NCBI RefSeq assembly: GCF_018918155.1
Contig: NZ_JAHLPY010000023.1
Span: 1 to 32,955 of the forward strand
Source of the DNA: Anaerostipes sp. MSJ-23
Lineage (GTDB): Bacteria > Bacillota > Clostridia > Lachnospirales > Lachnospiraceae
Direction of reading: 5' to 3'
DNA length: 32,955 nt
Shown here: positions 18,339-27,468 of the stretch, piece by piece
Numbering within the stretch: position 1 is the stretch's first letter
Layout of the letters: each line of letters begins with the position of its first letter
Translations under genes and position numbers: made by a program
Notes under the pieces: generated by a model
What the model was told of the DNA's origin: nothing
The model's database searches: none
Seen by the model: the letters and a program-made list of their open reading frames with translations, nothing else

Positions 18339-18782
18339 ATGGAATTATCAAACTTACGTCCAGCAGAAGGATCTACACATAGTGATGCCTTTAGAAGAGG
18401 CCGTGGACATGGTTCAGGAAATGGAAAAACTGCAGGTAAAGGACATAAAGGACAGAAAGCACGTTCAGGCGGTGGAGTAAGACCAGGTTTTGAAGGTGGA
18501 CAGATGCCTTTATATAGACGTATTCCAAAGAGAGGTTTCACATGCAGAAACTCTAAAGATATCGTTGGAATTAACGTATCTGCTTTAGAAAGATTCGAAG
18601 ATGGTGCAGAAGTATCTGTAGAAACATTAATCGAAGCAGGCATCGTTTCAAATCCAAGAGATGGTGTTAAAATTTTAGGAAATGGAGAACTGACTAAGAA
18701 GCTCAATGTGAAAGCAAATGCATTTAGTGCAGGTGCAAAAGCAAAAATTGAAGCACTGGGTGGAAAAGCAGAGGTGATCTAG
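18339..18782 (+). CDS. rplO: Large subunit ribosomal protein uL15
   Basis: The 147-residue protein helps late 50S assembly. The glycine- and arginine-rich N-terminal extension ([20 protein letters not shown]) reaches into 23S rRNA, and the C-terminal globular part begins near residue 65. secY starts two bases after its stop codon. Confidence 0.97.
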   Translation: MELSNLRPAEGSTHSDAFRRGRGHGSGNGKTAGKGHKGQKARSGGGVRPGFEGGQMPLYRRIPKRGFTCRNSKDIVGINVSALERFEDGAEVSVETLIEAGIVSNPRDGVKILGNGELTKKLNVKANAFSAGAKAKIEALGGKAEVI

Positions 18783-18783
18783 G

Positions 18784-20100
18784 ATGGCAAACGCTGTTGT
18801 CAGCGCGTTCAAGAACAAACAGCTAAGAAAGAAATTGCTTTTTACAATTTTTATTTTAATTGTTGTACGTATAGGATCACAATTACCAATACCGGAGATT
18901 GATAGTGCACAGATTAGTGCCTATTTAAAGAGTACATTAGGCGATTCCATCAGCCTTCTGAACTCTTTTACCGGAGGGTCATTCACACAAATGTCGGTCT
19001 TCGCATTAAGCGTAACTCCGTACATCACGTCATCGATCATTATCCAGCTGATGACGATTGTCATTCCAGCATTGGAAGAAATGCAAAAAGACGGAGAAGA
19101 TGGAAGAAAGCGAATGGCAAAGATTACACGTTATGTAACCGTTGTGCTCGCAGTTATTGAAGGTGCAGGACTTGCTATCGGCCTTGGTAACAGAGGTGCG
19201 TTAGGAACAGACTACACCAATTTCACAATAGTCACAATGATCGTTGCCCTGACTGCAGGTGCCGTTCTTGTTATGTGGCTTGGTGAAAGAATCACAGAAA
19301 GCGGAATTGGAAATGGTATTTCTATTATCCTGCTTGTGAATATCGTTTCCGGTATGCCGAGCGATTTTTATTCTCTTTATAATCAATTTATGAAGGGAAA
19401 ACAGATTGGTCCTGCTTTGATTGCAGGATGTGTCATTGCAGTAGTAGTACTTGCAATGGTACTCTTTGTTGTAGTATTATCAGATGCAGAGAGGCATATA
19501 CCGGTACAGTATTCCAAAAAAATTCAGGGAAGAAAGCTGACAGGCGGACAGTCCAGCAATATTCCTTTAAAAGTTAATACCGCAGGGGTAATGCCAATTA
19601 TCTTTGCATCCTCAATTATGCAGTTCCCAATCATGCTGCAAAATCTGTTCCACTATAATGGAACTGGTTTCTGGGGAAAAGTATTAACAAGTTTAAATTC
19701 GTCCGTCTGGTTTGATGCATCCCATCCAAAAAGATCACTGGGATTGATTGTTTATATCGTTCTGGTTGTTTTGTTTGCATATTTCTATACATCGATTACT
19801 TTTAATCCGTTAGAAATTTCAAACAATATGAAAAAACAGGGAGGCTTTATTCCAGGAATCAGACCGGGAAAACCTACAGTAGATTATTTGAATAAAATAT
19901 TAAAATATATTATATTTATCGGAGCTACAGGACTGACAATTGTCGCAATCGTACCATTTTTCTTTAATGGAGTATTCGGTGCAAGCGTTTCATTTGGAGG
20001 AACATCCATCATCATCGTTGTAGGTGTTATTCTTGAGACAATTAAACAGATTAAGTCACAATTGTTAGTGCAGAATTATTCTGGTTTTTTAAGTGAGTAA
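18784..20100 (+). CDS. secY: Protein translocase subunit SecY
   Basis: The 438-residue membrane protein forms the Sec channel for export and membrane insertion. About ten hydrophobic segments are visible, beginning with LLFTIFILIVVRIGSQLPIP. The plug region SLLNSFTGGSFTQMSVFALSVTP and the cytoplasmic loop with FNPLEISNNMKKQGGFIPGIRPG, which contacts SecA and ribosomes, are typical. It starts two bases after rplO, so translation is probably coupled. Two hairpins separate it from adk. Confidence 0.97.
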   Translation: MANAVVSAFKNKQLRKKLLFTIFILIVVRIGSQLPIPEIDSAQISAYLKSTLGDSISLLNSFTGGSFTQMSVFALSVTPYITSSIIIQLMTIVIPALEEMQKDGEDGRKRMAKITRYVTVVLAVIEGAGLAIGLGNRGALGTDYTNFTIVTMIVALTAGAVLVMWLGERITESGIGNGISIILLVNIVSGMPSDFYSLYNQFMKGKQIGPALIAGCVIAVVVLAMVLFVVVLSDAERHIPVQYSKKIQGRKLTGGQSSNIPLKVNTAGVMPIIFASSIMQFPIMLQNLFHYNGTGFWGKVLTSLNSSVWFDASHPKRSLGLIVYIVLVVLFAYFYTSITFNPLEISNNMKKQGGFIPGIRPGKPTVDYLNKILKYIIFIGATGLTIVAIVPFFFNGVFGASVSFGGTSIIIVVGVILETIKQIKSQLLVQNYSGFLSE

Positions 20101-20164
20101 ATATTTGACTGGGCGGAATCTGTTCTGTATATCAGGTGTCAGAAGACCAGGAGAATATTATAAA

Positions 20165-20227
20165 AAATAAGCTGTAGTTTTGACTACAGCTTATTTGTGA
20201 TTATACGAAGTTTTGAGAAAAAACTTC
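20165..20227 (+). terminator. Tandem hairpins between secY and adk
   Basis: AAATAAGCTGTAG (20165-20177) and CTACAGCTTATTT (20184-20196) form a perfect 13-bp stem over TTTTGA. A second stem GAAGTTTT (20207-20214) with AAAACTTC (20220-20227) follows. Neither has a free T-run on the + strand, so partial termination, mRNA 3'-end protection or processing are all possible. TTGACT (20180-20185) and TATACG (20202-20207) could be a weak promoter inside the element. Confidence 0.5.
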
Positions 20228-20278
20228 AAAAACGACAAAGCGGACCAAGGTCTGCATGTGATTCAAGGAGGATTTGTC

Positions 20279-20923
20279 ATGAAAATTATTATGTTAGGGG
20301 CTCCTGGAGCAGGAAAAGGAACCCAGGCAAAGAAAATTGCCGCAAAGTACCATGTTCCACATATTTCAACCGGAGATATTTTCCGTGCAAATATTAAAGA
20401 AGGAACAGAGCTTGGGAAAAAAGCACAGGAATATATGGATCAGGGATTGTTAGTTCCAGATGAACTTGTTTGTGATCTGGTTGTTGACCGTATTCATAAA
20501 GATGACTGTGAAAATGGATTTATTCTGGATGGTTTTCCAAGAACAATTCCACAAGCCGATGCTTTGGATGGTGCGCTTGCACAGAATGGTGAGAAGATCG
20601 AATATGCAATCGATGTAGAAGTTCCAGATGAAAATATTATTAAGAGAATGGCTGGAAGACGTTCCTGCAAGGATTGTGGAGCTATTTTCCATCTTGTATA
20701 TAATCCTCCGAAGAAAGAAAACTGCTGCGACGTATGTGGCGGACCATTAGTTCTTCGTGATGATGATAAAGAAGAAACTGTGAAGAAACGTCTGGATGTT
20801 TATCATGAACAGACTGCCCCACTGATCGATCACTACAAAAAAGCAGGTTCTTTATATGAAGTTGATGGAACACAGGATATCAATGTAGTATTTGAAGAAA
20901 TTGAATCTATTTTAGAGGCATAA
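20279..20923 (+). CDS. adk: Adenylate kinase
   Basis: The 214-residue enzyme interconverts ATP + AMP and 2 ADP. The P-loop GAPGAGKG is at 7-14, and DGFPRT at 84-89 binds AMP. The LID carries a zinc site with Cys130, Cys133, Cys150 and Cys153, the Gram-positive form. The open frame extends back to 20213, but AAGGAGG is placed for ATG 20279 and the family begins [10 protein letters not shown]. map starts four bases after the stop. Confidence 0.97.
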   Translation: MKIIMLGAPGAGKGTQAKKIAAKYHVPHISTGDIFRANIKEGTELGKKAQEYMDQGLLVPDELVCDLVVDRIHKDDCENGFILDGFPRTIPQADALDGALAQNGEKIEYAIDVEVPDENIIKRMAGRRSCKDCGAIFHLVYNPPKKENCCDVCGGPLVLRDDDKEETVKKRLDVYHEQTAPLIDHYKKAGSLYEVDGTQDINVVFEEIESILEA

Positions 20924-20926
20924 TCT

Positions 20927-21682
20927 ATGGCAGTAACAATTAAGTCCAAACACGAAATTGAATTGATGAGAGAAGCTGGAAAACGTCTGGAAGATGTGCA
21001 TAATCAGTTAGCAGAAATTATTCGTCCGGGAATCTCCACTTTGGAAATCGATCAATTTGGAGAAAAAGCCATTCGTAAATGGGGATGTATTCCGAACTTT
21101 TTAAATTATAATGGATATCCAGCATCGATCTGTGTATCTGTAAATGATGAAGTGGTTCATGGGATTCCACATGCGGATCATATTTTGCAGGATGGTGATA
21201 TTGTAAGCCTGGATGCAGGACTGATCTATGAGGGATATCATTCAGATGCCGCCAGAACATATGGCGTGGGAAATATTTCAGAAGAAGCAGCCCGTTTGAT
21301 CAGAGTTACAAAAGAGAGTTTCTTTGAAGGAATCAAATTTGCAAAACCGGAAAATCATTTGTTTGATATTTCAGCTGCAATTCAGCAGTATGTAGAAGCA
21401 AATGGATATTCTGTCGTAAGAGATCTTGTAGGACATGGGATTGGAACTCATCTTCATGAAGATCCCGAGATACCAAACTTCAAACAAAAAAGAAAAGGTA
21501 TCAAGTTAAGACCTGGAATGACATTGGCAATTGAACCAATGGTAAATGAAGGGAGTTTTGAAGTAGCCTGGCTGGATGATGACTGGACGGTTGTCACAGA
21601 AGATGAAAGTCTGGCTGCACATTATGAAAACACGATTCTGATCACAGAAGATGGATGTGAAATATTGACGCTGTCTGAATAG
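20927..21682 (+). CDS. map: Methionine aminopeptidase, type I
   Basis: The 251-residue enzyme removes the initiator methionine from new proteins. The dinuclear metal ligands are all present: Asp96, Asp107, His170, Glu203 and Glu234, with His79 at the active site. The protein lacks the N-terminal zinc or SH3 extension. It is directly followed by infA. The small KOW-domain gene recalled from this position in other Firmicutes is not present. Confidence 0.96.
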   Translation: MAVTIKSKHEIELMREAGKRLEDVHNQLAEIIRPGISTLEIDQFGEKAIRKWGCIPNFLNYNGYPASICVSVNDEVVHGIPHADHILQDGDIVSLDAGLIYEGYHSDAARTYGVGNISEEAARLIRVTKESFFEGIKFAKPENHLFDISAAIQQYVEANGYSVVRDLVGHGIGTHLHEDPEIPNFKQKRKGIKLRPGMTLAIEPMVNEGSFEVAWLDDDWTVVTEDESLAAHYENTILITEDGCEILTLSE

Positions 21683-21694
21683 GAGGAATGAAAA

Positions 21695-21913
21695 ATGGCA
21701 AAGTCAGAAGCAATTGAAGTAGAAGGTACAGTTTTAGAAAAGTTACCAAATGCAATGTTTAAGGTTGAAATCGAAGGAGGACATGTAATTCTTGCACATA
21801 TCAGTGGAAAACTTCGTATGAATTATATTAAAATCCTTCCTGGAGACAAAGTAACATTAGCATTATCTCCATATGATCTGTCAAAAGGAAGAATTATTTG
21901 GAGAGATAAATAA
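21695..21913 (+). CDS. infA: Translation initiation factor IF-1
   Basis: The 72-residue OB-fold protein occupies the A site during initiation. [20 protein letters not shown] and [20 protein letters not shown] are diagnostic. It has an AGGAGG site 12 bases behind map. A strong new promoter starts nine bases after its stop. Confidence 0.97.
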   Translation: MAKSEAIEVEGTVLEKLPNAMFKVEIEGGHVILAHISGKLRMNYIKILPGDKVTLALSPYDLSKGRIIWRDK

Positions 21914-21921
21914 AAAAAGAC

Positions 21922-21950
21922 TTGAAAAATATAGGATACGATGATATAAT
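21922..21950 (+). promoter_or_regulatory. Internal promoter before rpmJ
   Basis: TTGAAA (21922-21927) and a perfect TATAAT (21945-21950) are 17 bases apart, and TG precedes the -10 as an extended -10 element. The predicted start is near 21957. This probably gives the rpmJ-rpsM-rpsK-rpsD-rpoA-rplQ part its own transcription, independent of the promoter at 9039. Confidence 0.8.
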
Positions 21951-21983
21951 CATATCCGAACGTTTTTTGAAAGGAGAATTCAA

Positions 21984-22097
21984 GTGAAGGTTAGAGCATC
22001 AGTAAAACCAATTTGCGAAAAATGCAAGGTTATTAAAAGAAAAGGATCTGTCAGAGTAATCTGTGAGAATCCAAAACACAAACAGAGACAGGGATAA
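21984..22097 (+). CDS. rpmJ: Large subunit ribosomal protein bL36
   Basis: The 37-residue protein, starting at GTG after AAAGGAG, reads [20 protein letters not shown] at its N-terminus. The zinc ribbon residues Cys11, Cys14, Cys27 and His32 are intact, so this is the zinc-binding form. It is a standard member of the cluster between infA and rpsM. Confidence 0.96.
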   Translation: MKVRASVKPICEKCKVIKRKGSVRVICENPKHKQRQG

Positions 22098-22356
22098 TTT
22101 GCTGATTGATTTCAAAAAGCAAAAGGTCCTTGCCTTTGTGTGTCTGTTTATAAGAAAACAGACAGATTTTGCGGCAGTATTGCTGTACGCATAATGAATT
22201 TAGCGGCTGCAGTGTGAGTACAGGTACACTCATACTGATTATTTATAGATAGAATAAATGTTAAGGAAAAGACATATATATCATTTCACCGTACGCGGAT
22301 ATATGGATTGCCCTTAACCGACAACATAATGAATTATTTTTGGAGGAAGAAAAAAC
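22098..22356 (+). promoter_or_regulatory. Structured leader between rpmJ and rpsM
   Basis: A 259-base spacer contains three clear hairpins. TGTCTGTTT (22141-22149) pairs with AAACAGACA (22156-22164) and is followed by GATTTT, resembling an attenuator. CAGTGTGAGT (22210-22219) pairs with ACTCATACTG (22228-22237). GTTAAGG (22260-22266) pairs with CCTTAAC (22312-22318), enclosing TATATATC/GATATATG (22275-22305 region). In E. coli S4 represses the equivalent operon through a pseudoknot near rpsM. Here rpsD lies downstream, so S4 control is plausible but unproven. Confidence 0.5.
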
Positions 22357-22725
22357 ATGGCTCGTATTTCAGGTGTTGATTTACCAAGAGAAAAGCGTGT
22401 AGAGATTGGTCTTACTTATATTTATGGAATTGGTCTTAGCAGCGCAAAACGTATTTTGGCAGAAGCAAACGTTGATCCTGATACCCGCGTTCGTGATTTA
22501 ACTGATGAAGAAGTTAAAAAAATCAGTGCAGTCATCAACGATACTCAGGTAGTTGAAGGTGATTTAAGAAGAGAAATCGCTCTTAATATTAAGAGATTAA
22601 AAGAAATTGGATGTTACAGAGGAAAACGTCATAGACAGGGACTTCCTTGCCGTGGACAGAAAACAAAGACAAACGCAAGAACAAGAAAAGGTCCTAAGAA
22701 GACTGTAGCAAATAAGAAAAAATAA
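22357..22725 (+). CDS. rpsM: Small subunit ribosomal protein uS13
   Basis: The 122-residue protein sits at the top of the 30S head and contacts P-site t[23 protein letters not shown] at the start and the basic tail beginning [16 protein letters not shown] are diagnostic. A GGAGGA site precedes it. A structured GC-rich gap follows before rpsK. Confidence 0.97.
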   Translation: MARISGVDLPREKRVEIGLTYIYGIGLSSAKRILAEANVDPDTRVRDLTDEEVKKISAVINDTQVVEGDLRREIALNIKRLKEIGCYRGKRHRQGLPCRGQKTKTNARTRKGPKKTVANKKK

Positions 22726-22732
22726 GACACAG

Positions 22733-22834
22733 CCTAAGCATTATGACGCCGGTTTGGGGTCTGGGAGTGTCACGTTCCGCTTCGGCGGGAGTCCGGATGA
22801 TACACCCGGCTGCATGGACATGGCAGCTTAGCGG
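22733..22834 (+). promoter_or_regulatory. GC-rich structured RNA element between rpsM and rpsK
   Basis: This spacer is clearly richer in G and C than its neighbours. CTAAGC (22734-22739) closes with GCTTAG (22826-22831). Inside, GCCGG (22748-22752) pairs with CCGGC (22806-22810), TCTGG (22760-22764) with CCGGA (22793-22797), and TTCCGC-TTCG-GCGGGA (22775-22790) forms a stem with a cUUCGg tetraloop. GCTGC and GCAGC (22809-22827) can form another arm. The closed multi-branched shape suggests a protein-binding leader for rpsK-rpsD-rpoA-rplQ. I cannot assign it to a known family. Confidence 0.55.
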
Positions 22835-22891
22835 TTTCTTATGAGTGAAACCTTATTGAAATGAAATGAAGAAAGAAAGGTATACGTAATC

Positions 22892-23284
22892 ATGGCTAAA
22901 GTTACAAAGAAAAGTGCAAAAAAACGTGTGAAAAAGAATGTACAGCACGGACAGGCACATATTCAGTCATCTTTTAATAATACAATCGTTACATTAACTG
23001 ATGCACAGGGAAATGCTCTTTCTTGGGCAAGCGCTGGTGGATTAGGATTCAGAGGATCTAAAAAATCTACACCATATGCAGCTCAGATGGCAGCTGAAAC
23101 AGCTACAAAAGCAGCATTAGTGCATGGATTAAAATCCGTTGATGTAATGGTAAAAGGTCCAGGATCAGGAAGAGAAGCAGCAATCCGTGCTTTATCAGCA
23201 GCTGGATTAGAAGTTACAAGCATCAGCGATGTAACACCTGTTCCACATAATGGATGTCGCCCACCAAAACGCAGAAGAGTTTAA
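22892..23284 (+). CDS. rpsK: Small subunit ribosomal protein uS11
   Basis: The 130-residue protein lies on the 30S platform next to the Shine-Dalgarno helix. [20 protein letters not shown] and the C-terminal [17 protein letters not shown] are diagnostic. The ribosome binding site AAAGG is weaker than for most genes in this cluster, consistent with added control from the element just upstream. Confidence 0.96.
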   Translation: MAKVTKKSAKKRVKKNVQHGQAHIQSSFNNTIVTLTDAQGNALSWASAGGLGFRGSKKSTPYAAQMAAETATKAALVHGLKSVDVMVKGPGSGREAAIRALSAAGLEVTSISDVTPVPHNGCRPPKRRRV

Positions 23285-23302
23285 TTAGGAGGATAGAAAA
23301 AG

Positions 23303-23896
23303 ATGGCAATTGATAGAACTCCAGTCTTAAAAAGATGCAGATCCTTAGGTTTAGATCCAGTCTTTTTAGGAATTGATAAAAAATCAAATAGATCTTTAAC
23401 AAGAGGAAACAGAAAGAAAAGCGAATATGGTCTTCAGCTTTGCGAAAAACAGAAAGCTAAATTCATCTATGGTGTATTAGAAAAACCTTTCCGTAACTAC
23501 TACGCAAAAGCAGAAAGAATGAAAGGTCAGACAGGTACAAACCTGATGACATTATTAGAGCTTCGTCTTGACAACGTTCTGTTCCGTCTTGGATATGGAA
23601 GAACAAGAAAAGAATGCAGACAGATCATTGACCATAAACATGTACTGGTAAACGGAAAACAGGTAAACATTCCTTCTTACCAGGTAAAAGTTGGTGATGT
23701 AATCGAAATCAAAGAAAAACACAGAACTTCTCCAAGATATAAAGAAATTCTGGAAATTACTGATGGAAGAATGGTTCCATCTTGGCTGGAAGCTGACCAT
23801 GACAACTTTACAGGAACAGTAAAAGAACTTCCTACAAGAGATGAAATCGACGTACCAGTTAACGAGACATTAATCGTCGAGTTATATTCTAAATAA
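23303..23896 (+). CDS. rpsD: Small subunit ribosomal protein uS4
   Basis: The 197-residue protein nucleates 30S assembly. The S4 RNA-binding domain (LELRLDNVLFRLGYGRTRKE, then VLVNGKQVNIPSYQVKVGD) is clear. The N-terminus AIDRTPVLKRCRSLGLDP lacks the cysteine-rich zinc motif of the common form, so this is the zinc-free variant recalled from Clostridia. S4 is the usual regulator of this operon in E. coli. Confidence 0.96.
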   Translation: MAIDRTPVLKRCRSLGLDPVFLGIDKKSNRSLTRGNRKKSEYGLQLCEKQKAKFIYGVLEKPFRNYYAKAERMKGQTGTNLMTLLELRLDNVLFRLGYGRTRKECRQIIDHKHVLVNGKQVNIPSYQVKVGDVIEIKEKHRTSPRYKEILEITDGRMVPSWLEADHDNFTGTVKELPTRDEIDVPVNETLIVELYSK

Positions 23897-23935
23897 TAAC
23901 CCTCAATTAAATCCTAAGCCAGAAGGAGGGCCCAT

Positions 23936-24892
23936 ATGTTTGAATTTGAAAAACCAAATATTGAGATTAGTGAGATTTCAGAAGATAATCGTTTTGGACG
24001 TTTTGTTGTAGAACCTTTAGAAAGAGGTTATGGTACAACTCTTGGGAATTCCTTAAGACGTATCATGCTTTCATCCTTACCAGGAGCAGCAGTAAGTTCT
24101 GTAAAGATCAAAGGTGTTTTACACGAATTCAGCTCAATTCCAGGTGTCAAAGAGGATGTGCCTGAAATCATTATGAACATCAAGTCCCTGGCAATTAAAA
24201 ATGACAGCCAGTCCAATGAACCAAAACAGGCTTATATTGAGTTCACTGGAAGAGGTGTTGTAACTGCCGGAGATATCAAGGCTGACAGTGATATTGAGAT
24301 CTTAAATCCAGAGCAGGTCATTGCAACGTTAAGCGATGAAAGTAGTAAACTGGATATGGAACTTACCATTACGAAAGGCCGTGGATATGTCGGTGCTGAC
24401 AAGGCAGATAAAGAAGGAAAAGCAATTGATGAAATTGCTGTTGATGCGATCTATACACCTGTAGAACGTGTCAATCTGAAGGTGGAAAATACACGTGTAG
24501 GTCAGATTACAGATTATGATAAACTGACATTGGACGTGTTTACAAATGGTACACTGACACCAGATGAATCTGTTAGTTTAGCAGCGAAAGTATTATGCGA
24601 GCATCTGAATTTATTCGTAGATCTTTCTGAAAATGCCAAGACTGCAGAAGTTATGGTAGAAAAAGAAGATGATGAGAAAGAAAAAGTTCTTGAAATGAGC
24701 ATTGATGAACTGGAATTATCCGTTCGTTCTTACAATTGCTTAAAGAGAGCTGGCATCAATACAGTAGAAGAGTTAACAAATAAAACTTCAGAAGATATGA
24801 TGAAAGTTCGTAACCTTGGACGTAAATCATTAGAAGAAGTGTTAGCAAAATTAAGTGAACTTGGATTATCTTTAAGTTCCGGAGATGAATAA
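23936..24892 (+). CDS. rpoA: RNA polymerase subunit alpha
   Basis: The 318-residue protein starts polymerase assembly and reads UP elements and activators. The N-terminal dimerisation domain includes [23 protein letters not shown] linker with many acidic and lysine residues lies near residue 240, and the C-terminal domain has the helix-hairpin-helix [20 protein letters not shown]. An AGGAGGG site precedes it. Confidence 0.97.
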   Translation: MFEFEKPNIEISEISEDNRFGRFVVEPLERGYGTTLGNSLRRIMLSSLPGAAVSSVKIKGVLHEFSSIPGVKEDVPEIIMNIKSLAIKNDSQSNEPKQAYIEFTGRGVVTAGDIKADSDIEILNPEQVIATLSDESSKLDMELTITKGRGYVGADKADKEGKAIDEIAVDAIYTPVERVNLKVENTRVGQITDYDKLTLDVFTNGTLTPDESVSLAAKVLCEHLNLFVDLSENAKTAEVMVEKEDDEKEKVLEMSIDELELSVRSYNCLKRAGINTVEELTNKTSEDMMKVRNLGRKSLEEVLAKLSELGLSLSSGDE

Positions 24893-24962
24893 AACTATAA
24901 ACCAGACCCGCCTAGGCTGAAGGAAGAAGTAGGCAAGGCGAAAAAACCAGGAGGTCAATAAA

Positions 24963-25499
24963 ATGGCAAAATACAGAAAATTAGGAAGAACTTCTTCTCA
25001 GAGAAAAGCACTGATCCGTGCTGAAGTAACAAATCTTTTACACTATGGAAAGATCGTTACAACAGAAGCAAAAGCAAAAGAAATCCGCAAGGTAGCTGAA
25101 AAGCTGATCGCTTTAGCAGTAAGAGAAAAAGACAACTTCGAAACAGTTACAATCGATGCAAAAGTTGCAAAGAAAGATGAGAACGGAAAACGCGTAAAAG
25201 AAGTTGTAGATGGTAAAAAAGTAACTGTTTATGATACAGTTCAGAAAGAAATCAAGAAAGATTTACCATCCCGCTTACATGCAAGAAGACAGATGTTAAA
25301 GGTATTATATCCTGTAACTGAAGTTCCAACAGCTGCTGCTGGAAAGAAAGCAAATACAAAGAAAATCGATTTAACAGCTAAGTTATTCGATGAATATGCA
25401 CCAAAATATGCTGAACGTAACGGTGGTTACACAAGAATCGTTAAAATTGCTCAGCGTAAAGGTGATGCAGCATTAGAAGTATTACTTGAGTTAGTATAG
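24963..25499 (+). CDS. rplQ: Large subunit ribosomal protein bL17, enlarged
   Basis: The protein has 178 residues, against about 115-125 in most bacteria. The normal start (AKYRKLGRTSSQRKALIRAE) and end (ERNGGYTRIVKIAQRKGDAA) are intact, and RLHARRQ is present at 104-110. A charged, lysine-rich insertion of about 45 residues (roughly 57-103) separates them. It would lie on the ribosome surface near the exit-tunnel side. The last gene of the cluster; a terminator follows. Confidence 0.95.
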   Translation: MAKYRKLGRTSSQRKALIRAEVTNLLHYGKIVTTEAKAKEIRKVAEKLIALAVREKDNFETVTIDAKVAKKDENGKRVKEVVDGKKVTVYDTVQKEIKKDLPSRLHARRQMLKVLYPVTEVPTAAAGKKANTKKIDLTAKLFDEYAPKYAERNGGYTRIVKIAQRKGDAALEVLLELV

Positions 25500-25568
25500 T
25501 CATATTGACGAAAATAATTCAAGATAATCAATAAGTTTTATTTTAATTCCAAATCGACAACAACAAGA

Positions 25569-25610
25569 AAAGAGCCTTTCTTAGAAGAATCTAAGATTGG
25601 TTCTTTTTTT
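25569..25610 (+). terminator. Terminator of the S10-spc-alpha cluster
   Basis: AAAGAGCC (25569-25576) pairs with GGTTCTTT (25599-25606) with one G-U, and the inner TCTTAGA (25579-25585) pairs with TCTAAGA (25590-25596). The T-run extends to 25610. It lies 69 bases after the rplQ stop. Confidence 0.88.
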
Positions 25611-25689
25611 ATTATCAGAGAACTTTGTTGTAGTTTCAAGGCAAAAATTTTTAGCTGTTTATATCCAAGTAGTTCACAAACTACCTGTC

Positions 25690-25718
25690 TTGCCTATGGA
25701 ATTGATTCTTGCTATAAT
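25690..25718 (+). promoter_or_regulatory. Promoter of the ecfA1-ecfA2-ecfT-truA operon
   Basis: TTGCCT (25690-25695) and TATAAT (25713-25718) are 17 bases apart, with a TG extended -10. The predicted start is near 25725, only about eight bases before the ribosome binding site at 25733-25740. Confidence 0.75.
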
Positions 25719-25756
25719 AGGAAACAATGAGCAAAGGAGGATTTAGTGAGAAAAAA

Positions 25757-26620
25757 ATGGCGATACTTGATGTAAAAAATTTAATACACAAATATATTGC
25801 ATATGAAGATTCTCAGGATGAATCGCAGGAAATTAAAGAAGAAATCAAAGCAATTGATGATATTAGTTTTCATGTGGAAAAAGGAGAATTTATAGCGATC
25901 CTTGGAAGAAATGGATCTGGGAAATCATCGCTTGCAAAACACATAAATGGATTGCTGATGCCAACAGAAGGGGCAGTCTATGTAAAAGGAATGGATACGA
26001 AAGACTATCGAAATCTCTTAAATATCAGACAGAGTGCCGGGATTGTTTTTCAAAATCCGGATAATCAGATTGTTGGAACAATTGTAGAAGAAGATGTTGC
26101 TTTTGGACCAGAAAATATGGGAGTTCCATCGGAAGATATATGGAAAAGAATTACAAGAGCTTTGGAAGGTGTAGGAATGAGTGCTTATAAAGAAGCAAGT
26201 CCAAATCATTTATCTGGAGGACAAAAGCAAAGAATTGCAATTGCTGGAATTATGGCAATGGAGCCGGAATGTATTGTATTAGATGAGCCAACAGCTATGC
26301 TTGATCCGCAAGGAAGAAGGCATGTTTTAACATTGGTAAAAGAGTTGAATCAGGAAAAAAAGATTACGATCCTTATGGTAACCCATCATATGCAGGAAGT
26401 TTTACTGGCAGATCGTATTATTGTAATGGATCATGGAAAGATTGTAATGGATGGCACTCCGAAAGAGATCTTTTCAAGGGTGGAGGAATTAAAAAAGCTT
26501 GGTTTAGAAGTTCCTTATGCAACAGAGCTTGCTTATGAACTTAGAAAAGAAGGCGTTCCGTTATCAGAAGATATTACGACGAGAGAAGAACTTGTGGAGG
26601 AATTATGTCAATTCGTTTAG
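25757..26620 (+). CDS. ecfA1: Energy-coupling factor transporter ATPase EcfA1
   Basis: This 287-residue ABC ATPase powers a shared ECF transporter that takes up vitamins or metals with interchangeable S components. Walker A is at 50-57 (GRNGSGKS), the signature LSGGQ at 152-156 and Walker B ends in Asp176-Glu177. The N-terminal linker has an acidic stretch ([14 protein letters not shown]). ATG 25757 lies 16 bases from GGAGG, unusually far. The alternative ATG 25727 would be leaderless given the predicted transcription start. It overlaps ecfA2 by 16 bases. No S component is in the window. Confidence 0.93.
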   Translation: MAILDVKNLIHKYIAYEDSQDESQEIKEEIKAIDDISFHVEKGEFIAILGRNGSGKSSLAKHINGLLMPTEGAVYVKGMDTKDYRNLLNIRQSAGIVFQNPDNQIVGTIVEEDVAFGPENMGVPSEDIWKRITRALEGVGMSAYKEASPNHLSGGQKQRIAIAGIMAMEPECIVLDEPTAMLDPQGRRHVLTLVKELNQEKKITILMVTHHMQEVLLADRIIVMDHGKIVMDGTPKEIFSRVEELKKLGLEVPYATELAYELRKEGVPLSEDITTREELVEELCQFV

Positions 26621-27468
26621 AACATGTGAATTATATTTATAAGGATAACTCGGATGATGTACATCAGGCATTAAAAGATGTAAATCTCGAGATTAGACCA
26701 GGGGAATTTATTGGGATTGTAGGACATACTGGTTCAGGAAAGTCAACACTTATTCAGCATCTAAATGGACTTTTACGACCATCATCCGGGAAAGTACTTT
26801 ATGATGAAAAGGATATTTTTGAAGAAGGATACCCTTTGCGTCAGCTGCGTGGGAAAGTTGGAGTATGCTTTCAATATCCAGAATATCAGTTATTTGAACA
26901 AAATATTTTGGAGGATGTCTGTTTTGGACCAATGAATTTTGGAAAGACAAAAGAAGAAGCTATGACTCTTGCAAAAGGAGCATTAGCAAGTGTTGGGATG
27001 TCAGAAGATTTATTTTTAAAATCTCCATTTGAATTGTCTGGAGGACAGAAACGCCGTGTTGCGATTGCTGGAATTCTCGCAATGGAACCAGAATATTTTG
27101 TTTTAGATGAACCAACAGCAGGACTTGATCCAATCGGAAGAGATCAGATCCTTAACCTTTTAAGAAAGCTTCATGAAGAAAAAAATATGACAATTATTCT
27201 TGTCTCTCATAGTATGGAAGATGTAGCGGAATATGTAGATCGTATGATTGTTATGAATCATGGAGAGGTCTTATTTGATGATGATAAGCGTAAGGTTTTT
27301 CAGCATGAAAAGGAATTAAATGAAATTGGATTAAGTGTCCCATTTTATTGTTCTTTGATGAAAGACTTGAATGCACATGGATTTCCTGTAAAAACGGATG
27401 TCCTAACAGTAGAAGAAGCAAAAGAAGCAATTATGGAAGTGATAAGGAAGAAGCGGAACAATGCTTAG
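26605..27468 (+). CDS. ecfA2: Energy-coupling factor transporter ATPase EcfA2
   Basis: The 287-residue second ATPase forms a heterodimer with EcfA1. Walker A is at 40-48 (GHTGSGKST), LSGGQ at 144-148 and Walker B ends in Asp168-Glu169. The Q-loop sequence [12 protein letters not shown] is typical of EcfA2. It starts inside ecfA1 and overlaps ecfT by 8 bases, so the three proteins are likely made in fixed ratio. Confidence 0.95.
   Translation: MSIRLEHVNYIYKDNSDDVHQALKDVNLEIRPGEFIGIVGHTGSGKSTLIQHLNGLLRPSSGKVLYDEKDIFEEGYPLRQLRGKVGVCFQYPEYQLFEQNILEDVCFGPMNFGKTKEEAMTLAKGALASVGMSEDLFLKSPFELSGGQKRRVAIAGILAMEPEYFVLDEPTAGLDPIGRDQILNLLRKLHEEKNMTIILVSHSMEDVAEYVDRMIVMNHGEVLFDDDKRKVFQHEKELNEIGLSVPFYCSLMKDLNAHGFPVKTDVLTVEEAKEAIMEVIRKKRNNA

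Noticed and set aside
24908-24940. A small hairpin between rpoA and rplQ
   Set aside because: The five-base stems CGCCT/AGGCG and GCCTA/TAGGC compete, and the gap is short, so I saw too little support to annotate it.
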